A stretch of 17,996 nucleotides of DNA from an uncultured Anaerolineales bacterium (GCA_937952305.1 CALFZO010000065.1:1-17996), one strand, 5' to 3'. Counted from the stretch's first letter, positions 7,602 through 15,516 are shown. The notes: a model not told the origin generated them from the sequence alone. A program made the numbers and translations.

Positions 7602-8600
7602 ATGCCAAAAGACCAGGTCACGGCGGAAGCGGTCACCCAGGCGATCATGCAGCGGATCACCACCGGCCAACTGGCGCCCGGCGACCGCCTGCCGCCCGTG
7701 CGCAAACTGGCGGAGGAGCTGGGCTCCAATCGCAACACGGTCAACAAGGCCTATCAGATGCTCTTGGAGCTCGGCATCCTCAAGAGCAACGCCAGCGGCC
7801 GCAAAGGCTACACGGTCAAACGCGCGGCCACGGCCGGCAGCAAGCCCAAGAGCGAACTGCTCGACTACTTCTACCGGCAGTCGGTGGAACTGGCCTGGCA
7901 GGAGATGGCGGCCGGCGTCTCGTCCCGGGAGATGTTCGACCTGTGGGAGACCGCCATTGCCGAGGTCTTCGGGCACAGCCAGGTCGAGTCGATCTTCTAT
8001 GAGTGCAACGACCACGACACCATCGAAATGGGCCGCCGCCTGATCGAGGTGCTGGGCATGCCGGTGGAGTACCGCAACCTGCCCCACTTCTACGAGAACC
8101 CGGCGGCGATCCTGAAGCGCTACGACCTGGTGATCACGACTTATCACCACCTGGCCGAGATCACCGAGACGATCCACCGGCTGGGCTTCCCGCCCGAGAA
8201 GGTGGTCGGCATCGACACGCGCCTCACGCCGGATTCGCTGCTGCGCCTGGCCCGCTTCCCCAAGACCCGGATCGGCGTGGTGTGCACGAACGAGAACACC
8301 GCGCACATGCTCAAGCACACCCTCACCGGCTACCGCGCCGAGTGGGACATCGAGGCCATCTCGGTGGATGACCCGGAACGCGTCAAGCGCCTGGCACAGA
8401 CCAGCGACCATTTCGTCGTCACGCACACCAGCGCCGACGAGGTCAAGGCCCTCACCGGCCGGACGCCCGACGTGATCGTGAACTTCCAGATCGATGACCA
8501 ATCGGTGGCCTTCCTCAACCAGCGCATCCATCAGATCCGGCGCGAGAAGATGGCGCGGCTGCGCAGCACTCCAGCGGCCATGCCCGCAACACCGGCCTGA
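7602..8600 (+). CDS. GntR-family transcriptional regulator with a large C-terminal effector-like domain
   Basis: This 332-residue protein begins with a GntR winged helix-turn-helix (about residues 5-75), including GDRLPPVRKLAEELGSNRNT and the following recognition-helix and wing region. The remaining 250 residues alternate predicted helices and short hydrophobic strands (for example YDLVITTYHH, RIGVVCTNEN, DHFVVTHTS), which looks like a two-lobed alpha/beta ligand-binding fold. It does not look like the FadR, UTRA or aminotransferase domains usually fused to GntR heads, and I do not recognise it. The ATG at 7602 has TAGGA nine bases upstream and lies 36 bases after the predicted transcription start. 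The stop is one base before the alpha-galactosidase ATG, so the two are very likely cotranslated. Its site beside divergent catabolic genes makes it the probable local regulator, responding to a sugar or sugar acid. Confidence 0.9.
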   Translation: MPKDQVTAEAVTQAIMQRITTGQLAPGDRLPPVRKLAEELGSNRNTVNKAYQMLLELGILKSNASGRKGYTVKRAATAGSKPKSELLDYFYRQSVELAWQEMAAGVSSREMFDLWETAIAEVFGHSQVESIFYECNDHDTIEMGRRLIEVLGMPVEYRNLPHFYENPAAILKRYDLVITTYHHLAEITETIHRLGFPPEKVVGIDTRLTPDSLLRLARFPKTRIGVVCTNENTAHMLKHTLTGYRAEWDIEAISVDDPERVKRLAQTSDHFVVTHTSADEVKALTGRTPDVIVNFQIDDQSVAFLNQRIHQIRREKMARLRSTPAAMPATPA

Positions 8601-8601
8601 T

Positions 8602-10650
8602 ATGTCCGACCCGCGCCTCGACCTATCCACCGGCCGCCTGAAGTTAGTCCTGCAAGCCACCGACGGCCAGGTACGTCTGGAGCGCCTGGCGTCGGACGGC
8701 GCCGCCTGGTCGCACGCGCAGACGGCGTCCGGCCTCTTTGGCGTGGTGGCGGATGGCCGCCGTTGGGAGGCGGGTGATCTGAGTCTGGAAGACGCCCGCC
8801 CGGCCCCAACCGCCCCCGGCTGCCAGCATGTTGTCCTCCACCTGCGCGGCCCGGCGCTTGCGATCGAACAGCACCTGTGCCTGTACGCGGCCGGGCCACT
8901 CCTAGAAACGTGGCAGGTGGTCCGCAACCTCAGCGCCGCCCCGGTCCGCATCGAGCGCCTGGATTCGCTCGCCCTGGCTCTGCCGGACCGCCCAACTGAC
9001 CTGCTCGCCTTCACCGGGAACTGGGGCAGCGAGTTCGAGCCGCAGCCGCAGCGCCTGTCTGGCGCGGTTGTGCTGGAATCGCGCTCGGGCCGCTCATCCA
9101 AGGGCCATCACCCCTGGTTCGCGCTGACGGACGAGGCCGGCCAGGTGTTCTCGGCCGCGGTGGCCTGGTCTGGCAACTGGGTCTTCCGCTTCGAGCCGCT
9201 GCCCGGCGGCGGCCACGTCCTCACCGGCGGCTTGCACGATTGGCAGTTCTTCAAAGACCTGGCGCCCGGCGCGTTCCTGGAGAGCCCGCCCGTCGTCGTC
9301 ACGCTGGGCGACAGCCTCAACGCCGTCGCGCAGCAATTTACGCGCGTCGGACGCCGGCACTGGTATCCGCGCAGTCCGCTCTCGGCGCGGCTGCCCGTGG
9401 AGTGGAACCATTGGTGGCCGTATGAGGACGCCGAGATCAACGAGGCCGTCTTCGCCCGCAACGTGGACGTCGCCGCGCCCATGGGCTTCGAGGTCTGCAC
9501 CCTGGACGCCGGCTGGTTTGGCCCGGCCGAGGCCGGGACGTTCTGGGAGCACTATCGCGGCGACTGGCACCGCGTGAATGCCCAACGCTTCCCGGGCGGC
9601 CTGCGCGCCCTGGCCGATCAGGTCCACGCCCGGGGGATGAAGTTCGGCCTGTGGTGCGAGATCGAGGGGCTGGGGGCGCGGGCCGCGGTGGCCGAGGCGC
9701 ACCCCGAGTACGTCGCCTTGCGCGACGGCGAACGCGTGGGCTGCGTGTGCTTCGGCAACCCGCAGGTTCAGGCCTGGGCCTACGCCACGCTGGCTGGTCT
9801 GATCCGGGATTACGGCTGCGATTGGATCAAGGTCGATTTCAACCTGGACCCCGGCGCCGGCTGCAACCGCACCGATCATGGCCACCAGGCCGGGGACGGC
9901 CTGTACGCGCATGTCGCCGGCTACTACGCCACCCTGGACCGCCTGCGCCAGGACTTCCCGGAGGTCGTCCTGGAGAATTGCTCGTCGGGCGGGCTGCGGA
10001 TCGACCTGGGCCTGCTGCGCCGCACCCACCTGACTTACCTGTCCGACCCGGATTGGGCCGTGCACGATCTTCAGATTTTCTGGGGGGCCAGCCTCATGCT
10101 GGCGCCTGAAGTGCTGCTGCACTGGACCTACAGCCACTGGCGCAACCTGAATCCGCCGCCATACCAGACCTTCAACCCGCGCGCCCCCGGCCTCACCCGG
10201 CGCCGCTGGGACTACTACGCGCGCATCTCGATGCTGGGCGCCTTCGGCCTGTCGCAGAAGCTGCCAGATTTGCCGGACTGGCTGGCCCAGCGGATCACCG
10301 AGCAAATCCGCCTGTATCAAGAGCACGTGCGCCGGTTTATTAAGGAGGCCGACCTCTTCCGGCTGACCGATCAACCGCGGCGCAGCGGCGCGGGCGAGCG
10401 CTGGGCCGCCTTCCAGTACAGCCTGCCGGACCAGTCCGACCATCTGCTGTTCGTCTTCCGCCTGCCCGGCGCGGAGCCGGCCCGCGCCATCCGTCTGCAG
10501 GGGCTGCAGCCGGACCGGCTGTACACGCTCGCGGGACTGGAAGGCGAACGCCACGAACAGCAGCTGGGACGGAGCCTGATGGACGCGGGCCTGCTCTTCA
10601 CCGCCCTGGATGAAGAAGACTCGGCTCTGCTGAGAGTGACGCCGGCGTGA
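8602..10650 (+). CDS. GH36 alpha-galactosidase
   Basis: The 682-residue protein has the family 36 layout: an N-terminal beta-rich domain to about residue 260, a catalytic barrel and a C-terminal beta domain. Diagnostic segments are GDWHRVNAQRFPGGLRALAD and RGMKFGLWCEIEGLG; the nucleophile is Asp412 in DWIKVDFN, and ENCSSGGLRIDLG is followed by SDPDW with Asp482 as the probable acid/base. Family enzymes remove terminal alpha-galactose from raffinose-type or galactomannan-derived oligosaccharides with retention. No signal peptide is present, so it should act in the cytoplasm. I chose the ATG at 8602, one base after the regulator stop; no good ribosome site precedes it, which fits translational reinitiation, and the upstream extension overlaps the regulator. 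Alpha-N-acetylgalactosaminidase, known in the same family, is possible. Confidence 0.93.
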   Translation: MSDPRLDLSTGRLKLVLQATDGQVRLERLASDGAAWSHAQTASGLFGVVADGRRWEAGDLSLEDARPAPTAPGCQHVVLHLRGPALAIEQHLCLYAAGPLLETWQVVRNLSAAPVRIERLDSLALALPDRPTDLLAFTGNWGSEFEPQPQRLSGAVVLESRSGRSSKGHHPWFALTDEAGQVFSAAVAWSGNWVFRFEPLPGGGHVLTGGLHDWQFFKDLAPGAFLESPPVVVTLGDSLNAVAQQFTRVGRRHWYPRSPLSARLPVEWNHWWPYEDAEINEAVFARNVDVAAPMGFEVCTLDAGWFGPAEAGTFWEHYRGDWHRVNAQRFPGGLRALADQVHARGMKFGLWCEIEGLGARAAVAEAHPEYVALRDGERVGCVCFGNPQVQAWAYATLAGLIRDYGCDWIKVDFNLDPGAGCNRTDHGHQAGDGLYAHVAGYYATLDRLRQDFPEVVLENCSSGGLRIDLGLLRRTHLTYLSDPDWAVHDLQIFWGASLMLAPEVLLHWTYSHWRNLNPPPYQTFNPRAPGLTRRRWDYYARISMLGAFGLSQKLPDLPDWLAQRITEQIRLYQEHVRRFIKEADLFRLTDQPRRSGAGERWAAFQYSLPDQSDHLLFVFRLPGAEPARAIRLQGLQPDRLYTLAGLEGERHEQQLGRSLMDAGLLFTALDEEDSALLRVTPA

Positions 10651-10686
10651 GCGCGGATGCGCGGTCAGCCGAGGGAGGTATACCCG

Positions 10687-11550
10687 ATGCCTGAAATCGA
10701 ACTCGTGATCGCGGCGCAGGACGAACTCGGCGAAGGGCCGCTCTGGCACACCGGCGAGCAGGCCTTGTACTGGGTGGACATCGAAGGCCGCCGCTACCAC
10801 CGCCTGGATCCCGCGCGCGGCGAGCACACCCTCGTCGCCGTCGGCGTGCAGGTGGGCGTGCTGGCGTTCCGGCGGCAAGGCGGCCTGGTGCTGGCCACCG
10901 AACAGGGCTTCGGCTTCTTCGACCCGGCCTCCCGGACGCTGACCGCCATCGGCGATCCCGAGCAAGACAAACCCGAGACGCGCTTCAACGACGGCGCCGT
11001 CGATCGGCGCGGGCGCTTCTGGGCCGGCACGCTGGGCGACCCGTTCAACAACAACCTGTACCGGCTCGACCCGGACGGCGCGATCCACCACATGGACACG
11101 GGCCTGGACATCTCCAACGGCATCGGCTGGAGCCCGGACGACCGCGTCATGTACCTGGTGGACTCGACCCCATCGGTGATCTACGCCTATGACTTCGATC
11201 TGGCCAGCGGCGGCCTCGCCAACCGCCGCCGTTTCGTCGACCGCGCCGGCCGGCCCGGCGTCCCGGATGGCCTCATCGTGGACGCCGAGGGCTTTATCTG
11301 GACCGCGATCTGGGGCGGCAGTTGCCTGGAACGCTATGACCCAGCTGGCCGCCTGGAGCGGACAGTGGCGGTGCCGCCGCTGTATCCCACCAGCCTGGCC
11401 TTCGGCGGCGCGGACCTAGACGTGCTGTACGTCACCTCGGCGCGGACCGAAATCCCGGCCGCGGAGCGCGCGCGCTTCCCAGAGGCGGGCGGGCTGTTCC
11501 GGCTCCACGGCGCCGGCCGCGGCCTGCCGGAACCTTTCTTCGCGGGCTGA
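10687..11550 (+). CDS. SMP-30/gluconolactonase-family sugar lactonase
   Basis: The 287-residue protein is a typical six-bladed propeller lactonase. The expected metal ligands are Glu16 (ELGEGPLW), Asn144 (DISNGIGWS) and Asp194 (VPDGLIVD), with Asn101 (RFNDGAVD) matching the substrate-binding asparagine of SMP-30. FWAGT and the GEGPLWH opening are also family signatures. Members open aldonolactones to aldonic acids with a divalent metal. GGGAGG at 10673-10678, 8 bases before the ATG at 10687, decides this start over an in-frame upstream ATG at 10657. It lies 36 bases after the alpha-galactosidase and probably shares its transcript. With the two SDRs and the enolase-superfamily protein of the opposite arm it would supply the lactonase step of an oxidative sugar route. 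It is convergent with the next gene, and only 12 bases separate the stops. Confidence 0.92.
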   Translation: MPEIELVIAAQDELGEGPLWHTGEQALYWVDIEGRRYHRLDPARGEHTLVAVGVQVGVLAFRRQGGLVLATEQGFGFFDPASRTLTAIGDPEQDKPETRFNDGAVDRRGRFWAGTLGDPFNNNLYRLDPDGAIHHMDTGLDISNGIGWSPDDRVMYLVDSTPSVIYAYDFDLASGGLANRRRFVDRAGRPGVPDGLIVDAEGFIWTAIWGGSCLERYDPAGRLERTVAVPPLYPTSLAFGGADLDVLYVTSARTEIPAAERARFPEAGGLFRLHGAGRGLPEPFFAG

Positions 11551-11562
11551 ATCGTCTTTGCC

Positions 11563-12501
11563 TTACCCAGTGTCAGACCGCAGCGGCCCGGCGTAGAGCG
11601 AGACCCGCGTGGTCAGGCGCGCGCCGGCCGCCAGCCGCGAGCACTGCCCGAGGCGGGCCGCCTCGTTCACCGACAAGGGCATGGCCGTGCTGGGCTCCAA
11701 CACGGCGGTGTAGTGGCCGTCGAAGCCGCCGTAAGAAGCGAAGACGCACACATACGGAAAGACCTGCGGATCAAAGGCGAGGCTGAATTCGGCGCCCAGG
11801 TCCGGGCGGCGCAGGCCCACCCGCCCGGCGCGCAGGTCGGACAGGAACAGGAAATCGGTCGTGCCGTCGGCGGGCGGGATGACATCGGCGCGCTGGCCGG
11901 CGACCAGGGGCCAGGCGAAGGGCGCGGCCGCGCCCCACCGCGACCAGCGCGGGTCGGCGACGCTGCCTGTCGCCGCCGGGCAGTCCAGCTGGTCGCCCGG
12001 GCTGATAGCGGCGGCGGCGTGGAGCTTCCACAGGAAGACGCGCCGCTCACCGGAGACGTTCTCGATCTGGTAGTCCACGTCCAGCCAGGACGCGCCCGGC
12101 CGCAGGCTGAAGTGCTTGCTCACCCGCAGCCCCCAGCGCGGCAGCTGGCCGCGCAGCCTCAGCGTCGGGCCGTCGCGTTCCGGCTGGAGCGGCAGCGTCC
12201 AAAGCTCGCCATGATCCGGGCAGTCCAGGTCCCCGATCCGCTCCGGCAAGTCGCCGGGGATAACATCGTCGAGGCCGCCGTAGAAGTTCGGATCATAGGG
12301 CGCGCCATACGGGGCCGGCGCCAGGGCCAGGCGTGGATTGCGCCACAGGAAGTCGCGGTCCAGCGTTTTGTGATAGAGCCGCGTCACGCGCCCGCCGGTC
12401 TCCGGCGAGACGTCCACCTGGAGCTGGGCGTTCTCCAGGCGCGCGACCGTGACCGCGTCGACCGGGATCCCAGTCTGAAGTGTAACGGCGGAAGAGTCCA
12501 T
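11563..12501 (-). CDS. Galactose-mutarotase-like (aldose 1-epimerase superfamily) protein
   Basis: This 312-residue soluble protein has the beta-sandwich pattern of the galactose mutarotase-like superfamily. The opening ENAQLQVDVSPETGGRVTRL resembles the start of aldose epimerases. DHGELW (His97), WKLHA (His161) and AVLEPSTAMP (Glu269) are placed like the conserved histidines and the catalytic glutamate. It is divergent from classical GalM, closer in feel to the uncharacterised DUF-type relatives of that fold. It could interconvert anomers of a released sugar or of an oligosaccharide; this is inference. The ATG at 12501 has only a weak CCAGG ribosome site. It is divergent from the propeller gene, with 55 bases between the starts, and convergent with the lactonase. 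Confidence 0.78.
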   Translation of the reverse strand: MDSSAVTLQTGIPVDAVTVARLENAQLQVDVSPETGGRVTRLYHKTLDRDFLWRNPRLALAPAPYGAPYDPNFYGGLDDVIPGDLPERIGDLDCPDHGELWTLPLQPERDGPTLRLRGQLPRWGLRVSKHFSLRPGASWLDVDYQIENVSGERRVFLWKLHAAAAISPGDQLDCPAATGSVADPRWSRWGAAAPFAWPLVAGQRADVIPPADGTTDFLFLSDLRAGRVGLRRPDLGAEFSLAFDPQVFPYVCVFASYGGFDGHYTAVLEPSTAMPLSVNEAARLGQCSRLAAGARLTTRVSLYAGPLRSDTG

Positions 12502-12556
12502 AACGGCCTGGTATGGCTGAAAACGGTAAACCCTATCTCAGGAGGCCACAACTCAG

Positions 12557-13564
12557 ATGACCACACGACAGGTAGTAATCGGCCAGGTGCGGATCGACAT
12601 CGAAGACGCCCCCAAGCTGCGCTTCCCCACCAACGCGGACTGCAACAGCCCGTGCTGGTGGTCGGGCGGCCAGCTCTTCGCGCTGACGTCCACGGGCCAT
12701 CCGGTGCGCCACGCCGGCCCCAACCTGGAGCAGCTCGCGCGCCTAGGCGAGATCGTCTACACCGGCTGGCGCGACGGCGGACGCTGGATCGAATCCGTGC
12801 ATCAAGACCCGGACGGCACATTGTACGGCTGGTATCACAATGAGCCCGCCCACTACATCGCGGCCGAATATCAGGTGGGCCGCCAGTTCCCGATGACGGC
12901 GCCCTTCATCGGCGCCGTGGTCTCGCACGATGACGGCGCCACCTGGGATGACCTGGGCCTGATCCTGGCCGGCGGGCCGGAGACGCTCGACCTGGAGGGC
13001 CGGAATTACTGGTTCGCCGGCGGCAATGGCGATTTCTCGGTCATCCTGGACCGGGCCGGCGAGTACTTCTACTTCCTGTTCGGGACCTACTACAAGCCTG
13101 TGGCCCAGCAGGGGATTTCGCTGGCGCGCATGCGTTACGCCGACCGCCAGGGGCCGGTCGGCCGGGTGATGAAATGGCACGCCGGCGCCTGGCAGTCGCC
13201 GGGCCTGCTCGGCCCGGTGACGCCGATCGTGCCGGTCCGGGCCAGCTGGTATGCCTCGGAGCCGGACACCTTCTGGGGACCTTCGGTGCATTGGAACCAT
13301 CAGCTGGGCCAGTATGTGATCCTGATGAACCGGGCGCTCGATCCGCGTTGGAAGCAGACCGCGATCTACGTGAGCGTTACGCCGGACCTGGCTGACCCGC
13401 ACAGCTGGACGGAGCCGCAGCCGCTCTTGGAGACCACGGGCTGGTACCCGCAGGTCATCGGCCTGGATGCCGCCCGGCGCGAAACCGAGCGTGAGGCTGG
13501 CCAGCTGGCGCGCCTGTTTATCCACGGCGAGTCCAACCACAGCCTGCGCTTCTCGAAAGTTTGA
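12557..13564 (+). CDS. Beta-propeller protein with Asp-box, possible glycosidase, function unknown
   Basis: The 335-residue protein is rich in short beta strands and aromatic residues and contains a sialidase-type Asp-box, SHDDGATW (123-130), matching S-x-D-x-G-x-T-W. Other segments, such as NADCNSPCWW (26-35) and WFAGGNGDFSVILD, recall five-bladed propeller glycosidases of the GH43/GH117/sialidase kind, but I cannot assign a family. There is no signal peptide. AGGAGG ends 11 bases before the ATG at 12557, supporting the start. It stands alone: divergent from the mutarotase-like gene and closed by a strong terminator. Its position inside a glycan-use locus suggests a role on carbohydrates. 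Confidence 0.8.
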   Translation: MTTRQVVIGQVRIDIEDAPKLRFPTNADCNSPCWWSGGQLFALTSTGHPVRHAGPNLEQLARLGEIVYTGWRDGGRWIESVHQDPDGTLYGWYHNEPAHYIAAEYQVGRQFPMTAPFIGAVVSHDDGATWDDLGLILAGGPETLDLEGRNYWFAGGNGDFSVILDRAGEYFYFLFGTYYKPVAQQGISLARMRYADRQGPVGRVMKWHAGAWQSPGLLGPVTPIVPVRASWYASEPDTFWGPSVHWNHQLGQYVILMNRALDPRWKQTAIYVSVTPDLADPHSWTEPQPLLETTGWYPQVIGLDAARRETEREAGQLARLFIHGESNHSLRFSKV

Positions 13565-13580
13565 CCGCAGCCTTAACCAG

Positions 13581-13610
13581 AAACAGCGGCCCAACCGGCC
13601 GCTGTTTTTT
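13581..13610 (+). terminator. Rho-independent terminator after the propeller gene
   Basis: AAACAGCGGCC and GGCCGCTGTTT form a perfect 11-base-pair stem around the loop CAACC, ending in a run of six T. It starts 17 bases after the propeller stop. The opposite strand has A-to-T pairing but only a short T-run, so it may also weakly stop the leftward permease transcript that ends at 13627. Confidence 0.9.
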
Positions 13611-13626
13611 GGTCCCAACGCCCCGG

Positions 13627-14508
13627 CTATTCCTTCACCGCGCCGAGCGTGATACCGCGGATGAAGTAGCGCTGCAGGAACGGATAGACGATCAGGATCG
13701 GGATCATGGCGATGAAGAGCTTGGCGGCGTTGAGGGTGTTGTTGGAGAGCCGGCCGAGCAACTGGGCCTGGCCGCTCTGCAAGACCGTGCGCTGGGCGAT
13801 CACCAGCTGCTGAATGTAGGTCTGCAGCGGGTAATTGTCCGGGTTATTCATCAGGATCAGGCCGTCGAAGAAAGAGTTCCAGTGAGCCACCAGGCTGAAG
13901 AGCGTGACGGTGGCCAGTGCCGGCAGCGAGATCGGCAGGTAGATGTGCCACAGCAGCTGCCAGGGATTGGCGCCGTCGATGCGCGCGGCCTCGTCCAGCT
14001 CCTTCGGCAGGTTGCGGAAGAAGTTCATCAGGATCACGACGTTCCAGATCGGCAGCGCCGTCGGCAGGATCAGCGCCCAGAAAGAGTCGATCAGGCCATA
14101 CTGGCTGATGGTCAGATACCAGGGCACCACGCCGACGTTCAGGATCATGCCAGCCACCATCAGCCACATGAAGACGTTCCGGCCCGGGAAGGCCTGCGCA
14201 CTGCGCGAGAGCGGGAAGGCCGTCAACACTGTCAGGGCGAAGTTCGTGAAGCCGCCGACAGCCACCCGCGCCAGCGAGATCCCGAAGGCGCGCCAGAATT
14301 TCTCGTCTTGGATGATGTACTCGTAGGAGAAGAGGTTGAAGCCGACCGGCCACAGCGACACCAGCCCGCCGGCGACGGCCTGCTTGCTGCTCAACGACAG
14401 CGCCAGGGTGTGCACCAGCGGCAGCAGCGTGCTGGCCGCCAGCGCGATCAGGAACAGCGTGATGGCCCAATCGACGATCCGGTCCAGGGGGCGACGGGAG
14501 ACGACCAT
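13627..14508 (-). CDS. CUT1-family sugar ABC transporter permease, LplC/MalG type
   Basis: The 293-residue membrane protein has about six hydrophobic segments (for example 11-39, 76-97, 112-130, 141-162, 196-216 and 257-275) and the permease EAA loop, seen as LDEAARIDGA (Glu173, Gly179) followed by YLPIS at 190-194, where the ATPase docks. The C-terminal RGITLGAVKE is usual for the LplC/YtcP branch. It forms the channel with the neighbouring LplB-type permease for uptake of oligosaccharides. The ATG at 14508 has GAGGTG just upstream and lies 8 bases after the preceding stop; a longer upstream frame overlaps that gene and was not used. It is the last gene of the unit. Confidence 0.94.
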   Translation of the reverse strand: MVVSRRPLDRIVDWAITLFLIALAASTLLPLVHTLALSLSSKQAVAGGLVSLWPVGFNLFSYEYIIQDEKFWRAFGISLARVAVGGFTNFALTVLTAFPLSRSAQAFPGRNVFMWLMVAGMILNVGVVPWYLTISQYGLIDSFWALILPTALPIWNVVILMNFFRNLPKELDEAARIDGANPWQLLWHIYLPISLPALATVTLFSLVAHWNSFFDGLILMNNPDNYPLQTYIQQLVIAQRTVLQSGQAQLLGRLSNNTLNAAKLFIAMIPILIVYPFLQRYFIRGITLGAVKE

Positions 14509-14516
14509 GCGGCACC

Positions 14517-15407
14517 TCAGAAGATGCGGTAGTTGGCGAAGCGGTCCGCCACCCAATAAGAAACACCAATCAGGATCAACGACACGACTGTCTTGAGCAA
14601 CCCCACCGTCGTGCCGATGCTGTACTGGCCCTGGATCAGGCCGACACGGTAGGCGTAGGTGTCCAGCACGTCACCGGTGGAATATACGATCGGGCTGTAC
14701 AGGTTGACGATCTGGTCGAAGTTGGCGTTGAGGACGTTGCCGATGCTGAGCGAGGCGACCAGCACAATTGTCGGCGCGATGCCGGGCAGCGACACGTACA
14801 GCATTTTCTGCAGGCGGCTGGCGCCGTCCAGCTCCGCCACCTCGTACAGCGTCGGGTCGATGCTGGTCAGCGCCGCCAGATAGATAATGGCTTCAAAGCC
14901 GAACTCCTTCCAGATATCGCTGAAGATGATCACCCACGGAAAGGTCGCCGGCTGGCCCAGGAAGGCAATGGGCTTCAGCCCGAAGAGCGCCAGGGCGTCA
15001 TTGAGCAGACCTTCCCGCGCCAGCAGCGTGCGCAGGATGCCCGCCAGGATCACCCACGACAGGAAGTGCGGCAGGTACACCATCGTCTGGATGAGACGCT
15101 TGGGACCGGCAAAGCGCACCTCGTTCAGCAGCAGCGCGAAGACCACGGCCACGATCAGCAACAGCCCGATCTTGCCGATGGCGATGAAGAGCGTATTGGC
15201 GAAGACTTCGCGCGCATCCTGAATCCGGAACAGGAACAGGAAGTTGTCGAAACCCACCCACGGTGAGTTCTGAATGCCGCGGGCCGGGTTGAATTTTTGG
15301 AAGGCGATGACGGAGTAGAAGAGCGGGACGAACGTGAAAGCCACGAGCAGGAACAGGCCGGGCAGGATCATCACATAGTACGCCAGCGTGTCTGATTTCC
15401 GGTGCAT
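14517..15407 (-). CDS. CUT1-family sugar ABC transporter permease, LplB type
   Basis: This 296-residue permease has an N-terminal helix (about 9-35) and further membrane segments near 70-94, 110-130, 157-180, 210-228 and 268-288. YLPHFLSWVILAGI (111-124) is characteristic of the LplB branch. The EAA loop reads EVAELDGAS (189-197) followed by YVSLPGI. Together with the LplC-type protein it forms the inner-membrane pore for the sugar bound by the lipoprotein encoded upstream. The ATG at 15407 is preceded by AAAGGA; the track-length extension to 15455 lies in the hairpin-rich intergenic spacer and is unlikely. A 109-base spacer with a strong hairpin separates it from the binding-protein gene. 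Confidence 0.94.
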   Translation of the reverse strand: MHRKSDTLAYYVMILPGLFLLVAFTFVPLFYSVIAFQKFNPARGIQNSPWVGFDNFLFLFRIQDAREVFANTLFIAIGKIGLLLIVAVVFALLLNEVRFAGPKRLIQTMVYLPHFLSWVILAGILRTLLAREGLLNDALALFGLKPIAFLGQPATFPWVIIFSDIWKEFGFEAIIYLAALTSIDPTLYEVAELDGASRLQKMLYVSLPGIAPTIVLVASLSIGNVLNANFDQIVNLYSPIVYSTGDVLDTYAYRVGLIQGQYSIGTTVGLLKTVVSLILIGVSYWVADRFANYRIF

Positions 15408-15443
15408 ACAGGTCCTTTCCAGCGCAGCCGTCCACCCCGCCCC

Positions 15444-15456
15444 GGTGCCTGACACC
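15444..15456. repeat. Small palindromic motif GGTGCCTGACACC
   Basis: GGTG and CACC arms (CGGTG/CACCG including flanks) enclose CCTGA in the spacer between the binding-protein and permease genes. Part of it (TGCCT, 15446-15450) can alternatively pair with AGGCA at 15463-15467. From memory, this type of motif recurs in intergenic DNA of several bacteria. Only one copy was noticed in this window. Confidence 0.35.
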
Positions 15457-15469
15457 GCGGGTAGGCAGT

Positions 15470-15497
15470 GACCGGGGCGCCTGGCGGCGCCCCGGTC
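15470..15497 (-). promoter_or_regulatory. Intercistronic stem-loop between binding-protein and permease genes
   Basis: GACCGGGGCGCC and GGCGCCCCGGTC form a perfect 12-base-pair GC-rich stem with a four-base loop, 20 bases after the binding-protein stop on the transcript. No T-run follows on either strand, so it is not an ordinary terminator. Such hairpins after binding-protein genes are known to protect the upstream message or lower readthrough, allowing much more binding protein than permease. That role here is inferred. Confidence 0.7.
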
Positions 15498-15516
15498 CTA
15501 AACTCACAACCGCCGG

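Noticed and set aside
7548..9101. 517-residue open frame on the minus strand opposite the regulator
   Set aside because: Antisense to a recognisable GntR protein and to the alpha-galactosidase start; no family resemblance.
9094..11091. 665-residue open frame on the minus strand opposite the alpha-galactosidase and lactonase
   Set aside because: It is a shadow of two well-supported genes in high-GC DNA; its translation is low-complexity, rich in Arg/Ala/Val/Gln, and has no family motif.
11551..11562. Terminator between the convergent lactonase and mutarotase-like genes
   Set aside because: Only 12 bases are available and no stem-loop with a T-run is seen there.
12502..12556. Promoter or operator in the 55-base divergent gap (GGTAAACC)
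   Set aside because: Arms are only three bases, and no -35/-10 pair with acceptable spacing was found on either strand.
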